DNA of 64,000 nucleotides from DASPKM01 sp035628135 (GTDB lineage Bacteria; Bacteroidota; Bacteroidia; Chitinophagales; Chitinophagaceae), in assembly GCA_035628135.1 (NCBI GenBank), contig DASPKM010000010.1, positions 62,001 through 126,000 of the forward strand. Reading direction: 5' to 3'. This document shows, in pieces, positions 24,571-32,629 of the stretch; position 1 is the stretch's first letter, and each line of letters opens with the position of its first letter. Below the pieces are notes generated by a model. The model was not told the DNA's origin, ran no database searches, and saw only the letters and a list, made by a program, of their open reading frames with translations. Both the position numbers and the translations under genes were made by a program.

Positions 24571-27500
24571 ATGAGAAAGATTGCTTGTTTAGTGCTGGGC
24601 AGCCTGATGGCCCTGCCCTTGCTGGCGCAGCAGACCCCTTTATGGATGCGCTATCCCGCCATTTCACCAGATGGCAAGACCATTGTTTTCAGCTACAAAG
24701 GCGATTTGTACAAAGTGAACAGCAGCGGTGGCGATGCCTACCCGCTGACACTGCACGAGGCTCATGATTTCATGCCCGTGTGGAGCCGCGACGGCAAATG
24801 GATCGCGTTTGCGAGCGACCGCTATGGTAACTTCGACGTGTACGTAATGCCGGCTACGGGTGGCGAAGCCAAAAGGCTTACCTATCATTCGGCACCCGAT
24901 GTTCCATACGATTTTACCCCGGACGGCAAATCGGTGTTGTTCGGCACCAACCGCAATGATATTTATACTTCGGCACGCTTCCCTCAACGGGGCCTGTTCC
25001 AGAAATTATATACCGTGCCGGTTGAGGGTGGACGCTCTGTAATGTTCCTGTCCGCAGGATCGGAGTTCGCGAAGTTCAACGCAAAAGGCGACAAGCTCAT
25101 CTTCCAGGACCGCAAAGGTTATGAAGACGCCTGGCGCAAACGGCATACGTCTGCAGTTACCCGCGACATCTGGGTGTACGATATCAAGAAAGATGAATAT
25201 ACCCAGGTATCATCTTACGAAGGTGAAGACCGCGAGCCGGTATGGGGCAGCGATGACAACACCATTTATTTCCTGAGCGAAAAAAATGGATCGCAAAACA
25301 TTTTCAAGCATGCCATCAACAGCAAGGATGTGTCTCCCATCAGCAAGATGAAGAACCATCCTATCCGGCACCTGACACGCGCAAGCGATGGAACGCTTTG
25401 CTTTACTTACGATGGTGAAATTTATACCATGAAGGAAGGCGCCAATGCTCAGAAAGTAAACATCCGCGTAATGACAGACGGCCGCAGCAATGCGGAAAAA
25501 ATTCTGCCCATCAATACAGGCGTTACACAAACCGTGCTTTCGCCCAATGGAAAAGAAATAGCGTTCGTGGTTCGTGGAGAGGTATTCGTTACTTCAGTAG
25601 AAGGCGGCCTTACCAAGCGCATCACCAATACTCCCCAGCAGGAGAGAATGGTAAGGTTCAGCCCCGATGGACGTTCCCTGTACTACTCCACCGAGCGCGG
25701 CGATAGCTGGGATATTTACCGCGCGTACATCGATCGTAAGGAAGAACCTTATTTCTATGCATCCACCGTAATAAAGGAAGAACCGTTGATTGCAACCGAT
25801 GCGGAAGAATTTCAACCCGAAGTGTCTCCCGATGGAAAGGAGATTGCTTACCTGGAAGAAAGGAATGTGTTGAAAGTATACAACATCGCTTCTAAAAAAA
25901 GCCGCACCATTGTTCCCAAGGGCGTAAACTTTTCGTATGCCGATGGTGACCAGTATTTCAAATGGTCGCCCGATGGTAAATGGCTTGCATTTACTTCAGC
26001 AGAAGGCCGTTGGGGCAGCTCGGAAGTAGCCGTAATGAAATCCGACGGCAGCGGCGAAAGAAGGAACCTGACTGAAAGCGGTTTCTTCGATGGCGGCGCC
26101 AAGTGGGTATTCGGCGGCAAGGGTTTGATATGGACCACAGACCGCGACGGTAAAAAGCCGCTGGCCTTCCAGGGGGCAAGAGAAGTGGACGTATATATCA
26201 TGTTCTTTGACCAGGAAGCATACGACAAATTCAAGCTTACCAAAGATGAGTTTGCGTTGATGAAGGAAAAAGAAGAAAAAGATAAGGCCGAAGCCAAGAA
26301 AGATACCGCAAACAAAATTGCTCCGCCCACTAAAGGATGGGAGCCCAGTTTTGAAGGATTGGACAACCGCAAGATGCGCCTGACCATCAACTCAGGAAAT
26401 ATTTCTGATTACATCATGAGCGCCGATGGCGAGAAATTGTTCTTCCTGGCACGCATGGAAAGGGGATACGACCTGTGGATGACCAACCCGCGCACCAGGG
26501 AAACCAAGCTGGTTGCCAAACTGGATGGCGGCCCCGCGGGGATGGACGTGTCTAAAGACGGTAAAACTATTTTCGTGGTGAGCGATGGCCGCATGATGAA
26601 GGTGGAGCCCGACGTTCCCAAGCCCCCCACGCCCATTCAGGTGAATGGTGAAATGGTACTAAAGGCCGACCAGGAAAGGGCTTATATCTTCGACCACGCC
26701 TGGAGGCAGGTAACCAAGAAATTCTATGATCCCAAAATTCATGGCCTCGATTGGAAATATTACCGCGATGAGTATGCGAAATTCCTGCCGCACATCAACA
26801 ACAACTACGACTTCCAGGAACTGCTGAGTGAATTGCTGGGCGAATTGAACGCTTCACATACCGGAGGCCGTTATGCTCCGCCCCAACAAAATACCGATGC
26901 TACCGCCAGCCTTGGCTTGTTATATGATGAAATGTATGCCGGCGACGGCGTGAAAGTAATGGAAGTGCTGAGCGGTGGTCCGTTCACCAATGCCACTACC
27001 AAGATCAAAAAAGGCGTTGTGATAGAAAAAATCGATGGGGAAGCCATTACCGCCAATATGGATTGGGCAAGACTGCTGAACCGCAAAACCGGTAAGAATG
27101 TGTTGCTGAGCCTGTACGATCCCGAAACCAAGGCACGCTGGGATGAAACTACCAAGCCCATTTCACAAGGCGAAGAGCAAGGACTGCTGTACGACCGCTG
27201 GGTGAAAATGAACCGCAAGAAAGTAGATGAACTTTCGGGTGGCAAGGTGGGTTACGTACACATCCAGGGCATGAACGACGGCAGCTACCGCACCGTGTAT
27301 GAAGATGCGTTGGGCAAGGCCGCGGGCAAAGAAGCGCTGATTGTTGACACAAGGTTCAATGGTGGCGGTTGGCTGCACGATGACCTGGTAACTTTCCTGA
27401 GCGGAAGGAGATATCTTGATTTCTCTCCGCAAGGCGTTACGCCTACATCCGGCGAGCCGCGCAACAAATGGGCTGCTCCTTCAACCGTTATCATGAGCGA

Positions 27501-27822
27501 AAGCAACTATTCCGATGCATTCCTGTTCCCCTATGCTTATAAGAGCCTGGGGATCGGTAAGCTGATCGGTATGCCTGTTCCTGGCACTGGTACCGCGGTT
27601 TGGTGGGAAACACAAATCGATCCCACACTGGTATTCGGCATCCCGATGGTAGCTACTATCGGCAAAGAGAACCGTCCGACCGAGAACCTGCAACTGGAGC
27701 CGGACATCCGCGTTCCTAATGATTACAAATCTGTTTTGAGTGGCAAAGATCCTCAACTGGAGAGGGCTGTGAAAGAAATGCTGGACGAGATAAAGAATAA
27801 GGGAACCAAGAAAGGGTTCTAA
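24571..27822 (+). CDS. Tricorn-like S41 protease, secreted
   Basis: 1083 residues. Signal peptide to about residue 19 (LLAQ). Two stretches of WD40-like/TolB-type beta-propeller repeats (PDGKTIVFSYKGDLYKV, SPDGRSLYYSTERGD, SPDGKWLAFTS) fill residues 25-690. A PDZ domain lies near 790-870 and an S41 protease core near 900-1060, with the nucleophile S981 in SESNYSDAF. This is the layout of bacterial tricorn homologues, which degrade peptides. The signal peptide puts it in the periplasm or outside. A Lys/Glu-rich linker (about 560-595) joins the two halves. It is a single-gene unit with its own terminator. Confidence 0.92.
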   Translation: MRKIACLVLGSLMALPLLAQQTPLWMRYPAISPDGKTIVFSYKGDLYKVNSSGGDAYPLTLHEAHDFMPVWSRDGKWIAFASDRYGNFDVYVMPATGGEAKRLTYHSAPDVPYDFTPDGKSVLFGTNRNDIYTSARFPQRGLFQKLYTVPVEGGRSVMFLSAGSEFAKFNAKGDKLIFQDRKGYEDAWRKRHTSAVTRDIWVYDIKKDEYTQVSSYEGEDREPVWGSDDNTIYFLSEKNGSQNIFKHAINSKDVSPISKMKNHPIRHLTRASDGTLCFTYDGEIYTMKEGANAQKVNIRVMTDGRSNAEKILPINTGVTQTVLSPNGKEIAFVVRGEVFVTSVEGGLTKRITNTPQQERMVRFSPDGRSLYYSTERGDSWDIYRAYIDRKEEPYFYASTVIKEEPLIATDAEEFQPEVSPDGKEIAYLEERNVLKVYNIASKKSRTIVPKGVNFSYADGDQYFKWSPDGKWLAFTSAEGRWGSSEVAVMKSDGSGERRNLTESGFFDGGAKWVFGGKGLIWTTDRDGKKPLAFQGAREVDVYIMFFDQEAYDKFKLTKDEFALMKEKEEKDKAEAKKDTANKIAPPTKGWEPSFEGLDNRKMRLTINSGNISDYIMSADGEKLFFLARMERGYDLWMTNPRTRETKLVAKLDGGPAGMDVSKDGKTIFVVSDGRMMKVEPDVPKPPTPIQVNGEMVLKADQERAYIFDHAWRQVTKKFYDPKIHGLDWKYYRDEYAKFLPHINNNYDFQELLSELLGELNASHTGGRYAPPQQNTDATASLGLLYDEMYAGDGVKVMEVLSGGPFTNATTKIKKGVVIEKIDGEAITANMDWARLLNRKTGKNVLLSLYDPETKARWDETTKPISQGEEQGLLYDRWVKMNRKKVDELSGGKVGYVHIQGMNDGSYRTVYEDALGKAAGKEALIVDTRFNGGGWLHDDLVTFLSGRRYLDFSPQGVTPTSGEPRNKWAAPSTVIMSESNYSDAFLFPYAYKSLGIGKLIGMPVPGTGTAVWWETQIDPTLVFGIPMVATIGKENRPTENLQLEPDIRVPNDYKSVLSGKDPQLERAVKEMLDEIKNKGTKKGF

Positions 27823-27846
27823 AAACTGCATGATTTTGTTATATAT

Positions 27847-27880
27847 AAAAGTCCCGTCAGTTGGCGGGACTTTTTGTTTT
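27847..27880 (+). terminator. Rho-independent terminator after the S41 protease
   Basis: AAAAGTCCCG, an eight-base loop, then CGGGACTTTTTG and more T residues. Confidence 0.9.
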
Positions 27881-27924
27881 TAATAAAATGAAAGCTATAT
27901 TTTGGCATTGATTACTTTCGAATT

Positions 27925-28506
27925 ATGTTCGAGACGCTCCTCGCATACTTCCAACGCAGTTTCCCGCTCACAGAGGAGGACATCGCACTTATCCACTCCG
28001 TATTTATTCCAAAGAATATGAAGAAGGGCGAGTATTTAGTAAGAGAAGGCGAAGTGGCTAAATACGCGGCATTTGTATGCAAAGGATTTTTACGCAGCTA
28101 TATAATAGATAACAAGGGCAAAGAACACATTATCCAGTTTGCACCGGAGAATTGGTGGATCAGCGATAAGCCGGGTACTTCTGTTGGAGCACCGGCCACG
28201 ATGTTCATTGATGCCATAGAAGATTCAGAAGTATTATTGATCGACCGTGCAGGACATGTTGCATTACTGGAAAACATACCCGGTTATGCCGCTTCTTTTC
28301 TCGCAGGAATACAAAAACGCGGCGAGGCAAAGGAAAAACGCATTGTGCATTCACTTTCAGCAACTGCGGAGGAGCGCTATAATGATTTCTTACAAACCTA
28401 TCCCACTATTGCGCAAAGAGTTCCTCAGCACATGCTGGCGTCTTACCTGGGCATCACCCCCGAAACGGTGAGCCGCATACGCCGAAAAGCGGCATCCAAA
28501 AAGTAA
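27925..28506 (+). CDS. Crp/Fnr-family transcription regulator
   Basis: 193 residues. A cyclic-nucleotide-binding fold (about 10-125: MKKGEYLVREGEVAKYAAFV, then KGKEHIIQFAPENWW) is followed by a C-terminal helix-turn-helix reading MLASYLGITPETVSRIRRK. The N-terminal sequence fits the Bacteroidota Crp/Fnr group whose ligand is usually unknown. There is no Fe-S cysteine cluster. It leads a co-directional run with the methyltransferase and racemase genes, which may be its targets; this is inference. Confidence 0.88.
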   Translation: MFETLLAYFQRSFPLTEEDIALIHSVFIPKNMKKGEYLVREGEVAKYAAFVCKGFLRSYIIDNKGKEHIIQFAPENWWISDKPGTSVGAPATMFIDAIEDSEVLLIDRAGHVALLENIPGYAASFLAGIQKRGEAKEKRIVHSLSATAEERYNDFLQTYPTIAQRVPQHMLASYLGITPETVSRIRRKAASKK

Positions 28507-28573
28507 TCGCTTGGTTCTTGACCTATGTCAATGGACAGGGCCTTTCATCGCAGGTATTTTGCAGAAAAAAGAT

Positions 28574-29344
28574 ATGCAAAACCGGAGCATAACAAAAAAC
28601 ATAGCATACAGGGGATGGTTTGCCAATTGGTTCGATACTTCATTTTATCATAAGCTGTATGCCAACCGCAATGAGCAGGAAGCCGCTGATTTTGTGGATG
28701 CGTTATTAGCGGACCTCCGGCCTGCTCCGCAAGCACGCATGCTTGACCTGGGCTGCGGCGCCGGAAGGCATAGCAAATATCTCGCGTCTAAGGGATTTGA
28801 TGTAACGGGCATCGACCTTGCTGCATCCAGCATTCGCGAGGCGCAACGGTGGAAAAGCGCCAACTGCAGGTTCTATCGCGGAGATATGCGCGTACCCTTT
28901 GGCAACGCCGCCTTTGACCATGTATTCAGCTTCTTTACCAGCTTCGGGTATTTCACCGATCCCCAGGATGATCATAAAGTGCTTCGTAACATCTATCATG
29001 CTTTGAAGCCCGATGGCATATTGGCGATGGATTACCTGAACAGTGATTATACTGAAAAACGTTTGGTGGCTGAAGAAGACAAAGAGATCGACGGCATTAC
29101 TTATCGTATCAGCCGCTGGAGCAATGAAAAACATTTCTTTAAGAGGATCGTTATCGAGGAACCATTGTTTGGGAAACCCCTTGAATATACCGAGCAGGTA
29201 AAGAAATTCAGTCTTGCAGATTTCGATGAGCTGTTCTATCGAAATGGCATGAAAATAATTGACTGTTTTGGGGACTACCGGCTGAATCCCTATAATAAAT
29301 ACATTTCACCGAGGATTATTTTAATCGCCAAAAAAATGAATTGA
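28574..29344 (+). CDS. Class I SAM-dependent methyltransferase
   Basis: 256 residues from the ATG at 28574; an in-frame start at 28511 would add 21 residues without family resemblance. Motif I is MLDLGCGAGRHSKYLASKG, motif II VTGIDLA, and the catalytic-region sequence is HALKPDGILAMDYLN. It is a soluble methyltransferase of the Methyltransf_25/ubiE-like group, with substrate unknown. The stop (TGA) overlaps the next ATG by one base (TGATG), so translation of the racemase-like gene is probably coupled. Confidence 0.85.
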   Translation: MQNRSITKNIAYRGWFANWFDTSFYHKLYANRNEQEAADFVDALLADLRPAPQARMLDLGCGAGRHSKYLASKGFDVTGIDLAASSIREAQRWKSANCRFYRGDMRVPFGNAAFDHVFSFFTSFGYFTDPQDDHKVLRNIYHALKPDGILAMDYLNSDYTEKRLVAEEDKEIDGITYRISRWSNEKHFFKRIVIEEPLFGKPLEYTEQVKKFSLADFDELFYRNGMKIIDCFGDYRLNPYNKYISPRIILIAKKMN

Positions 29345-30210
29345 TGAAAGCAACTACATTTAGTAACAAAACAGCTGTAAGCAGGCGCGAAGCGGTTGGA
29401 TTGGTTGCCTCGGCAGGCGTGCTGGGCCTGATAGGCGTAAGCCCATGGTTGAACCAGGCAAGTGCAGCAGTAAGCAAAACATACAATATGAAACATTCAA
29501 TAACAGGAAATATACCAGCCATGAAGACCATTGGCATTCTGGGCGGACTTGGGCCGCAGGCCACCACCGACCTGGAAATGCGCATTCATCAGGTAGCCCA
29601 ACGCATGATACCTGCAGCGCAAAACAGCGGTTACCCGACTATGTTAGTGCATTATTACAGGCACCCGCCTATACTGTTGAACGGCCAACACATGCCTATT
29701 ATACCTTTCCAGCCCGACCCGCGCCTGCTGGAAACCGCAAGGCAACTCGGTTCAATTGTCGACTTTCTTATCATCCCTTCGAATGGCGTTCATATGCTTC
29801 AAAAAGACATTGAGCAGGCTTCAGGACGAAAGGTGCTAAGCATGATCGAAGCAACCATCGCTGCCGTAAAAGAAAGAGGATGGAAGAGAGTGGGCGTTCT
29901 TGGCCTGATGAATGCAAATGTGTACTCGATACCATTAAAACATGCGGGCATCGCCTGCGAAACCATCGATGAACAATTGCAGGTAAAACTGAACCAATCC
30001 ATTTTCAGGGTGATGGAAGGCCGCGACGGCGAATCGGACCGCGCCATTGCGCTTGAAGCCATTCAACAGCTTCGCGGTAAACAGGTGGAAGGCATTATTC
30101 CAGGCTGTACGGAACTGCCCTTCCTGCTACGTGAACATATGAATGCCGGCAACATCCTGAACCCGGTGCAGCTACTGGCGGAAGCCGCCGTAAGATATAG
30201 CCTTGCATAA
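29344..30210 (+). CDS. Aspartate/glutamate racemase-family protein with Tat-like signal
   Basis: 288 residues. The first 45 residues look like a twin-arginine signal: SRREAVGL, then a hydrophobic run and an ASAAVS cleavage region. The racemase domain starts at about residue 60 (MKTIGILGGLGPQATTD). In this family two cysteines face the substrate. The second is present (C255 in GCTELP), but the first is a serine (S146 in IPSNGVH, usually PCNTAH). It may be a one-base racemase, an isomerase of another amino acid, or a binding protein. An ATG at codon 60 could give a cytoplasmic form. Fully linked to the methyltransferase by a one-base overlap. Confidence 0.8.
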   Translation: MKATTFSNKTAVSRREAVGLVASAGVLGLIGVSPWLNQASAAVSKTYNMKHSITGNIPAMKTIGILGGLGPQATTDLEMRIHQVAQRMIPAAQNSGYPTMLVHYYRHPPILLNGQHMPIIPFQPDPRLLETARQLGSIVDFLIIPSNGVHMLQKDIEQASGRKVLSMIEATIAAVKERGWKRVGVLGLMNANVYSIPLKHAGIACETIDEQLQVKLNQSIFRVMEGRDGESDRAIALEAIQQLRGKQVEGIIPGCTELPFLLREHMNAGNILNPVQLLAEAAVRYSLA

Positions 30211-30257
30211 CAGAGAAACCGAAGTTATTTAACGAATAGCACTGGACTTTTAGTAAT

Positions 30258-30284
30258 AAAAATCCCATCTTGCGATGGGTTTTC
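30258..30284 (+). terminator. Terminator after the racemase-like gene
   Basis: CCCATC, loop TTGC, GATGGG, then TTTTC. The stem is short but is flanked by A residues on the left and T residues on the right. The hairpin is similar to the one at 32576-32608. Confidence 0.75.
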
Positions 30285-30300
30285 TATTTGTGTTTTAAAT

Positions 30301-31059
30301 ATGGGGAAATTTGTATTATACTTTGTAGCGCTGTTCTGCGCTTCTGGTGCTGTTGCACAGGAAGACATGGAAAAATTATTGGCAAAGCTGACCGATACCT
30401 TGTCGAAAGACCCGCAAAACGTACAGATTCTCGTGTTGCGCGGAATGCTTTATGCTGAGTCAAAGCAATGTGATAAAGCAGTGGCTGATTTTACCAGTTC
30501 TTTATCCTATATACCTGGGTTCAGGAAAACGGGAAGACCCGCGGACTCTTATGATGAAGAATTACTCGACAGCAATACCATACTTCGCATGCGGGCGTAT
30601 TGTTACGACCAAATGGATTCTGTCGAAAAATCAGTAGCAGACTACCAGTTGCTGCAGTCGCTGCAACCCGATGAATTTTTTTTATCCATAGCAGTTGCAA
30701 GGATATATATCCAGCGTGAAATGTACGACAGGGCTCAAGCTGAGATCGACCGGATTAAGAATAACCGTGGCACCAATGAAAGAGGTTTGGTGTACCAGGC
30801 TATTTTATACTATGAATCCGAGAAATACCAGCAGGCGCTGGAAGCCGTGGAAACTACCTTAGACAATCATCCCAATAGCATAGAAGGAATGATGACCAAG
30901 GCAAAGATCCTGGCAAAGCTCAGCAAGCAACAGGAGGCATGCAAGCTGTTGGACGAAGCGGCTTCCAAAATCAGTCTCGGGTATTTTAAGGGCGAAAGAG
31001 GTTACCTGCGGGAATTTGAAAAGGACATCCAGGATTTAAAGGCCGCGCATTGTAAATAA
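30301..31059 (+). CDS. Exported TPR protein
   Basis: 252 residues. A signal peptide (VALFCASGAVAQ) is followed by four to five tetratricopeptide repeats (for example ILVLRGMLYAESKQCDKAVADF, shown here in part as LRGMLYAESKQCDKAVADF, and YYESEKYQQALEAVETTLDN). It is probably a periplasmic scaffold for protein contacts. No enzyme domain. It follows the terminator at 30258-30284, so it starts a new unit; the GNAT gene comes 16 bases after its stop. Confidence 0.8.
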   Translation: MGKFVLYFVALFCASGAVAQEDMEKLLAKLTDTLSKDPQNVQILVLRGMLYAESKQCDKAVADFTSSLSYIPGFRKTGRPADSYDEELLDSNTILRMRAYCYDQMDSVEKSVADYQLLQSLQPDEFFLSIAVARIYIQREMYDRAQAEIDRIKNNRGTNERGLVYQAILYYESEKYQQALEAVETTLDNHPNSIEGMMTKAKILAKLSKQQEACKLLDEAASKISLGYFKGERGYLREFEKDIQDLKAAHCK

Positions 31060-31075
31060 CTTATTTCTTTGTCGT

Positions 31076-31567
31076 ATGATATTTAAATGCTCTGCTTCGG
31101 ATTTCAATACCATCTGCGAGATCATCAATGATGGGGCAAGCGCTTACCGCGGCGTGATTCCTGCCGACAGGTGGCATGAACCTTACATGCCTGCCGAAGA
31201 GTTGAGCAAACAAATCAATGATGGAGTTGAGTTTTGGGCCTATGCTGAAAATGGGAACATCCTGGGTGTAATGGGCATCCAGTTCAAAGGCGATGTAACG
31301 TTAATTCGCCACGCGTATGTCCGTACGTCTGAACGCGGCAAAGGCATCGGCGGAAAATTGCTGAAGCAACTTAATTCATTAGCCACTACCCCTGTTTTAA
31401 TCGGCACCTGGGCCGACGCTACCTGGGCAATAGCATTTTATGAAAAGCATGGGTTCAGGCTTGTTTCTCAGGAGGAAAAAAATAGGTTGCTCAGGAAGTA
31501 TTGGACGATACCGGAGCGGCAGACGGAGACTTCGGTGGTGTTGGCGAGTGAGCGGTGGCAAAAATAA
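31076..31567 (+). CDS. GNAT-family N-acetyltransferase
   Basis: 163 residues. The GNAT core is seen as ILGVMGIQF (strand 4), the acetyl-CoA site VRTSERGKGIGGKLLKQL, and AIAFYEKHGFRLV at the C-terminus. The N-terminal YRGVIPADRWHEPYM pattern is typical of small-molecule GNATs found near stress genes. Substrate unknown. It is probably co-transcribed with the TPR gene. Confidence 0.85.
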   Translation: MIFKCSASDFNTICEIINDGASAYRGVIPADRWHEPYMPAEELSKQINDGVEFWAYAENGNILGVMGIQFKGDVTLIRHAYVRTSERGKGIGGKLLKQLNSLATTPVLIGTWADATWAIAFYEKHGFRLVSQEEKNRLLRKYWTIPERQTETSVVLASERWQK

Positions 31568-31751
31568 AAACCCTCACCCGTAATAGGTTAAATCCACCTT
31601 TTTTCAAAAGAATTTTCTCACGCTGAAATGATAAAAATAACTAAGCGGCTCCTTTGACAGCTTAACACCCATAGGCAACTTTGGGATGCAATTAACCTAC
31701 CAAAAACATAAACGGGAATTTCGGGCATACTTATATCTGAAACGTCTTTAG

Positions 31752-31780
31752 TTAAAAGTTCACAAAAAGAGAACTTTTAA
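31752..31780 (+). promoter_or_regulatory. Inverted repeat, candidate HigA operator
   Basis: TTAAAAGTTC (31752-31761) and GAACTTTTAA (31771-31780) form a perfect 10-base inverted repeat with a nine-base spacer. It ends 10 bases before the -7 box of higBA, where an autorepressor would block the polymerase. Antitoxin binding is inferred. Confidence 0.65.
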
Positions 31781-31790
31781 GGAATAACCC

Positions 31791-31798
31791 TATCTTTG
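31791..31798 (+). promoter_or_regulatory. TAnnTTTG-type -7 box of higBA
   Basis: TATCTTTG matches the consensus exactly. It ends only two bases before the higB ATG, which would imply a leaderless transcript or a shorter-than-usual box-to-start distance. Confidence 0.5.
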
Positions 31799-31800
31799 CA

Positions 31801-32133
31801 ATGAAAGTTCACTTAATCCGAAAGGAGAGCATCGAAACTTATTCGGTGCGACATGCGCCTTCCAGGCGATCATTCAATGAATGGCTATTGAAGATAAAAT
31901 ATGCAGACTGGAAAATTCCAGAAGATATACAGATGACTTTTGGCGCTACCGACCTGCTGGGCAATAGCAGCAACCGCGTTATTTTCAATATCGGCGGAAA
32001 TAACTATCGGATGATCTGCAAGTATTGGTTCGGAAAAACAAAAGTGCACCTGTACATTAAATGGATCGGCTCCCATGCAGAGTATGATGCGCTATGCAAA
32101 GATGGCCGCCAATATACCATTGACAGCTTTTAA
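31801..32133 (+). CDS. higB: Type II toxin HigB (mRNA interferase)
   Basis: 110 residues. The HigB-type sequence VHLIRKESIETYSVRHA leads to WKIPEDIQMTFGATDLLGN, then VIFNIGGNNYRMICKYWFG and KVHLYIKWIGSHAEYDAL. These match the RelE/HigB fold and its basic C-terminal strand. HigB toxins cut ribosome-bound mRNA. The antitoxin gene begins 10 bases after the stop, in the higB-higA order typical of the type. It is the first gene after the inverted repeat at 31752-31780. Confidence 0.9.
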   Translation: MKVHLIRKESIETYSVRHAPSRRSFNEWLLKIKYADWKIPEDIQMTFGATDLLGNSSNRVIFNIGGNNYRMICKYWFGKTKVHLYIKWIGSHAEYDALCKDGRQYTIDSF

Positions 32134-32143
32134 CTATATTCTT

Positions 32144-32602
32144 ATGCCCGCACTTAAATACACGGTAATTAAAAATAAAACACAGTATAATCAATACTGT
32201 AAAAAGCTCGAGCATCTTTTGGATGCCGATGCTAAAACCAAATCTATACAAGATGAAATAGAACTTCTAACCTTGCTCATAGAAAAATGGGATGCAGACC
32301 ATAATACTTTTAATACGATCGACCCTGTTCAACTGCTGCATTCCCTCCTGGCCGATCATAACATGAAAGCCAGGGACCTGGCAGACATCCTGAAAGTGAG
32401 CAAAGGCTATGTATCAGACATCTTACACTATAAAAAAGGGTTATCAAAAGATGTGATCCGCAAACTCGCAAACCGGTTTAAGATTTCACAGGAAGCATTT
32501 AACCGGCCTTATAAACTAATCGATCAAACAAATACGACCGTGCGAAGCACGAAGCGCAAAGCATTTAAACCTTCAACAAAAAAAAGTCCCATCTTTCGAT
32601 GA
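32144..32602 (+). CDS. higA: HigA-family antitoxin
   Basis: 152 residues from the ATG at 32144 (MPALKYTVIKNKTQYN). An upstream start at 32075, inside higB, would add 23 residues without homology. The C-terminal half holds a helix-turn-helix: LLADHNMKARDLADILKVS then KGYVSDILHYKKGLSKDVI. It should neutralise HigB and repress the operon. The last codons (KKSPIFR) are encoded by the stem of a hairpin that reads as an intrinsic terminator on the other strand. Confidence 0.9.
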   Translation: MPALKYTVIKNKTQYNQYCKKLEHLLDADAKTKSIQDEIELLTLLIEKWDADHNTFNTIDPVQLLHSLLADHNMKARDLADILKVSKGYVSDILHYKKGLSKDVIRKLANRFKISQEAFNRPYKLIDQTNTTVRSTKRKAFKPSTKKSPIFR

Positions 32603-32608
32603 GACTTT
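32576..32608 (-). terminator. Terminator of the 1421-residue T9SS gene, overlapping the end of higA
   Basis: On the minus strand, AAAGTCTCATC pairs with GATGGGACTTT across a four-base loop (10 of 11 positions), followed by eight T residues and TGTTG. The stem includes the higA stop codon. On the plus strand the T tract is short. Confidence 0.85.
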
Positions 32609-32629
32609 CCATATCATCATACATCATTC

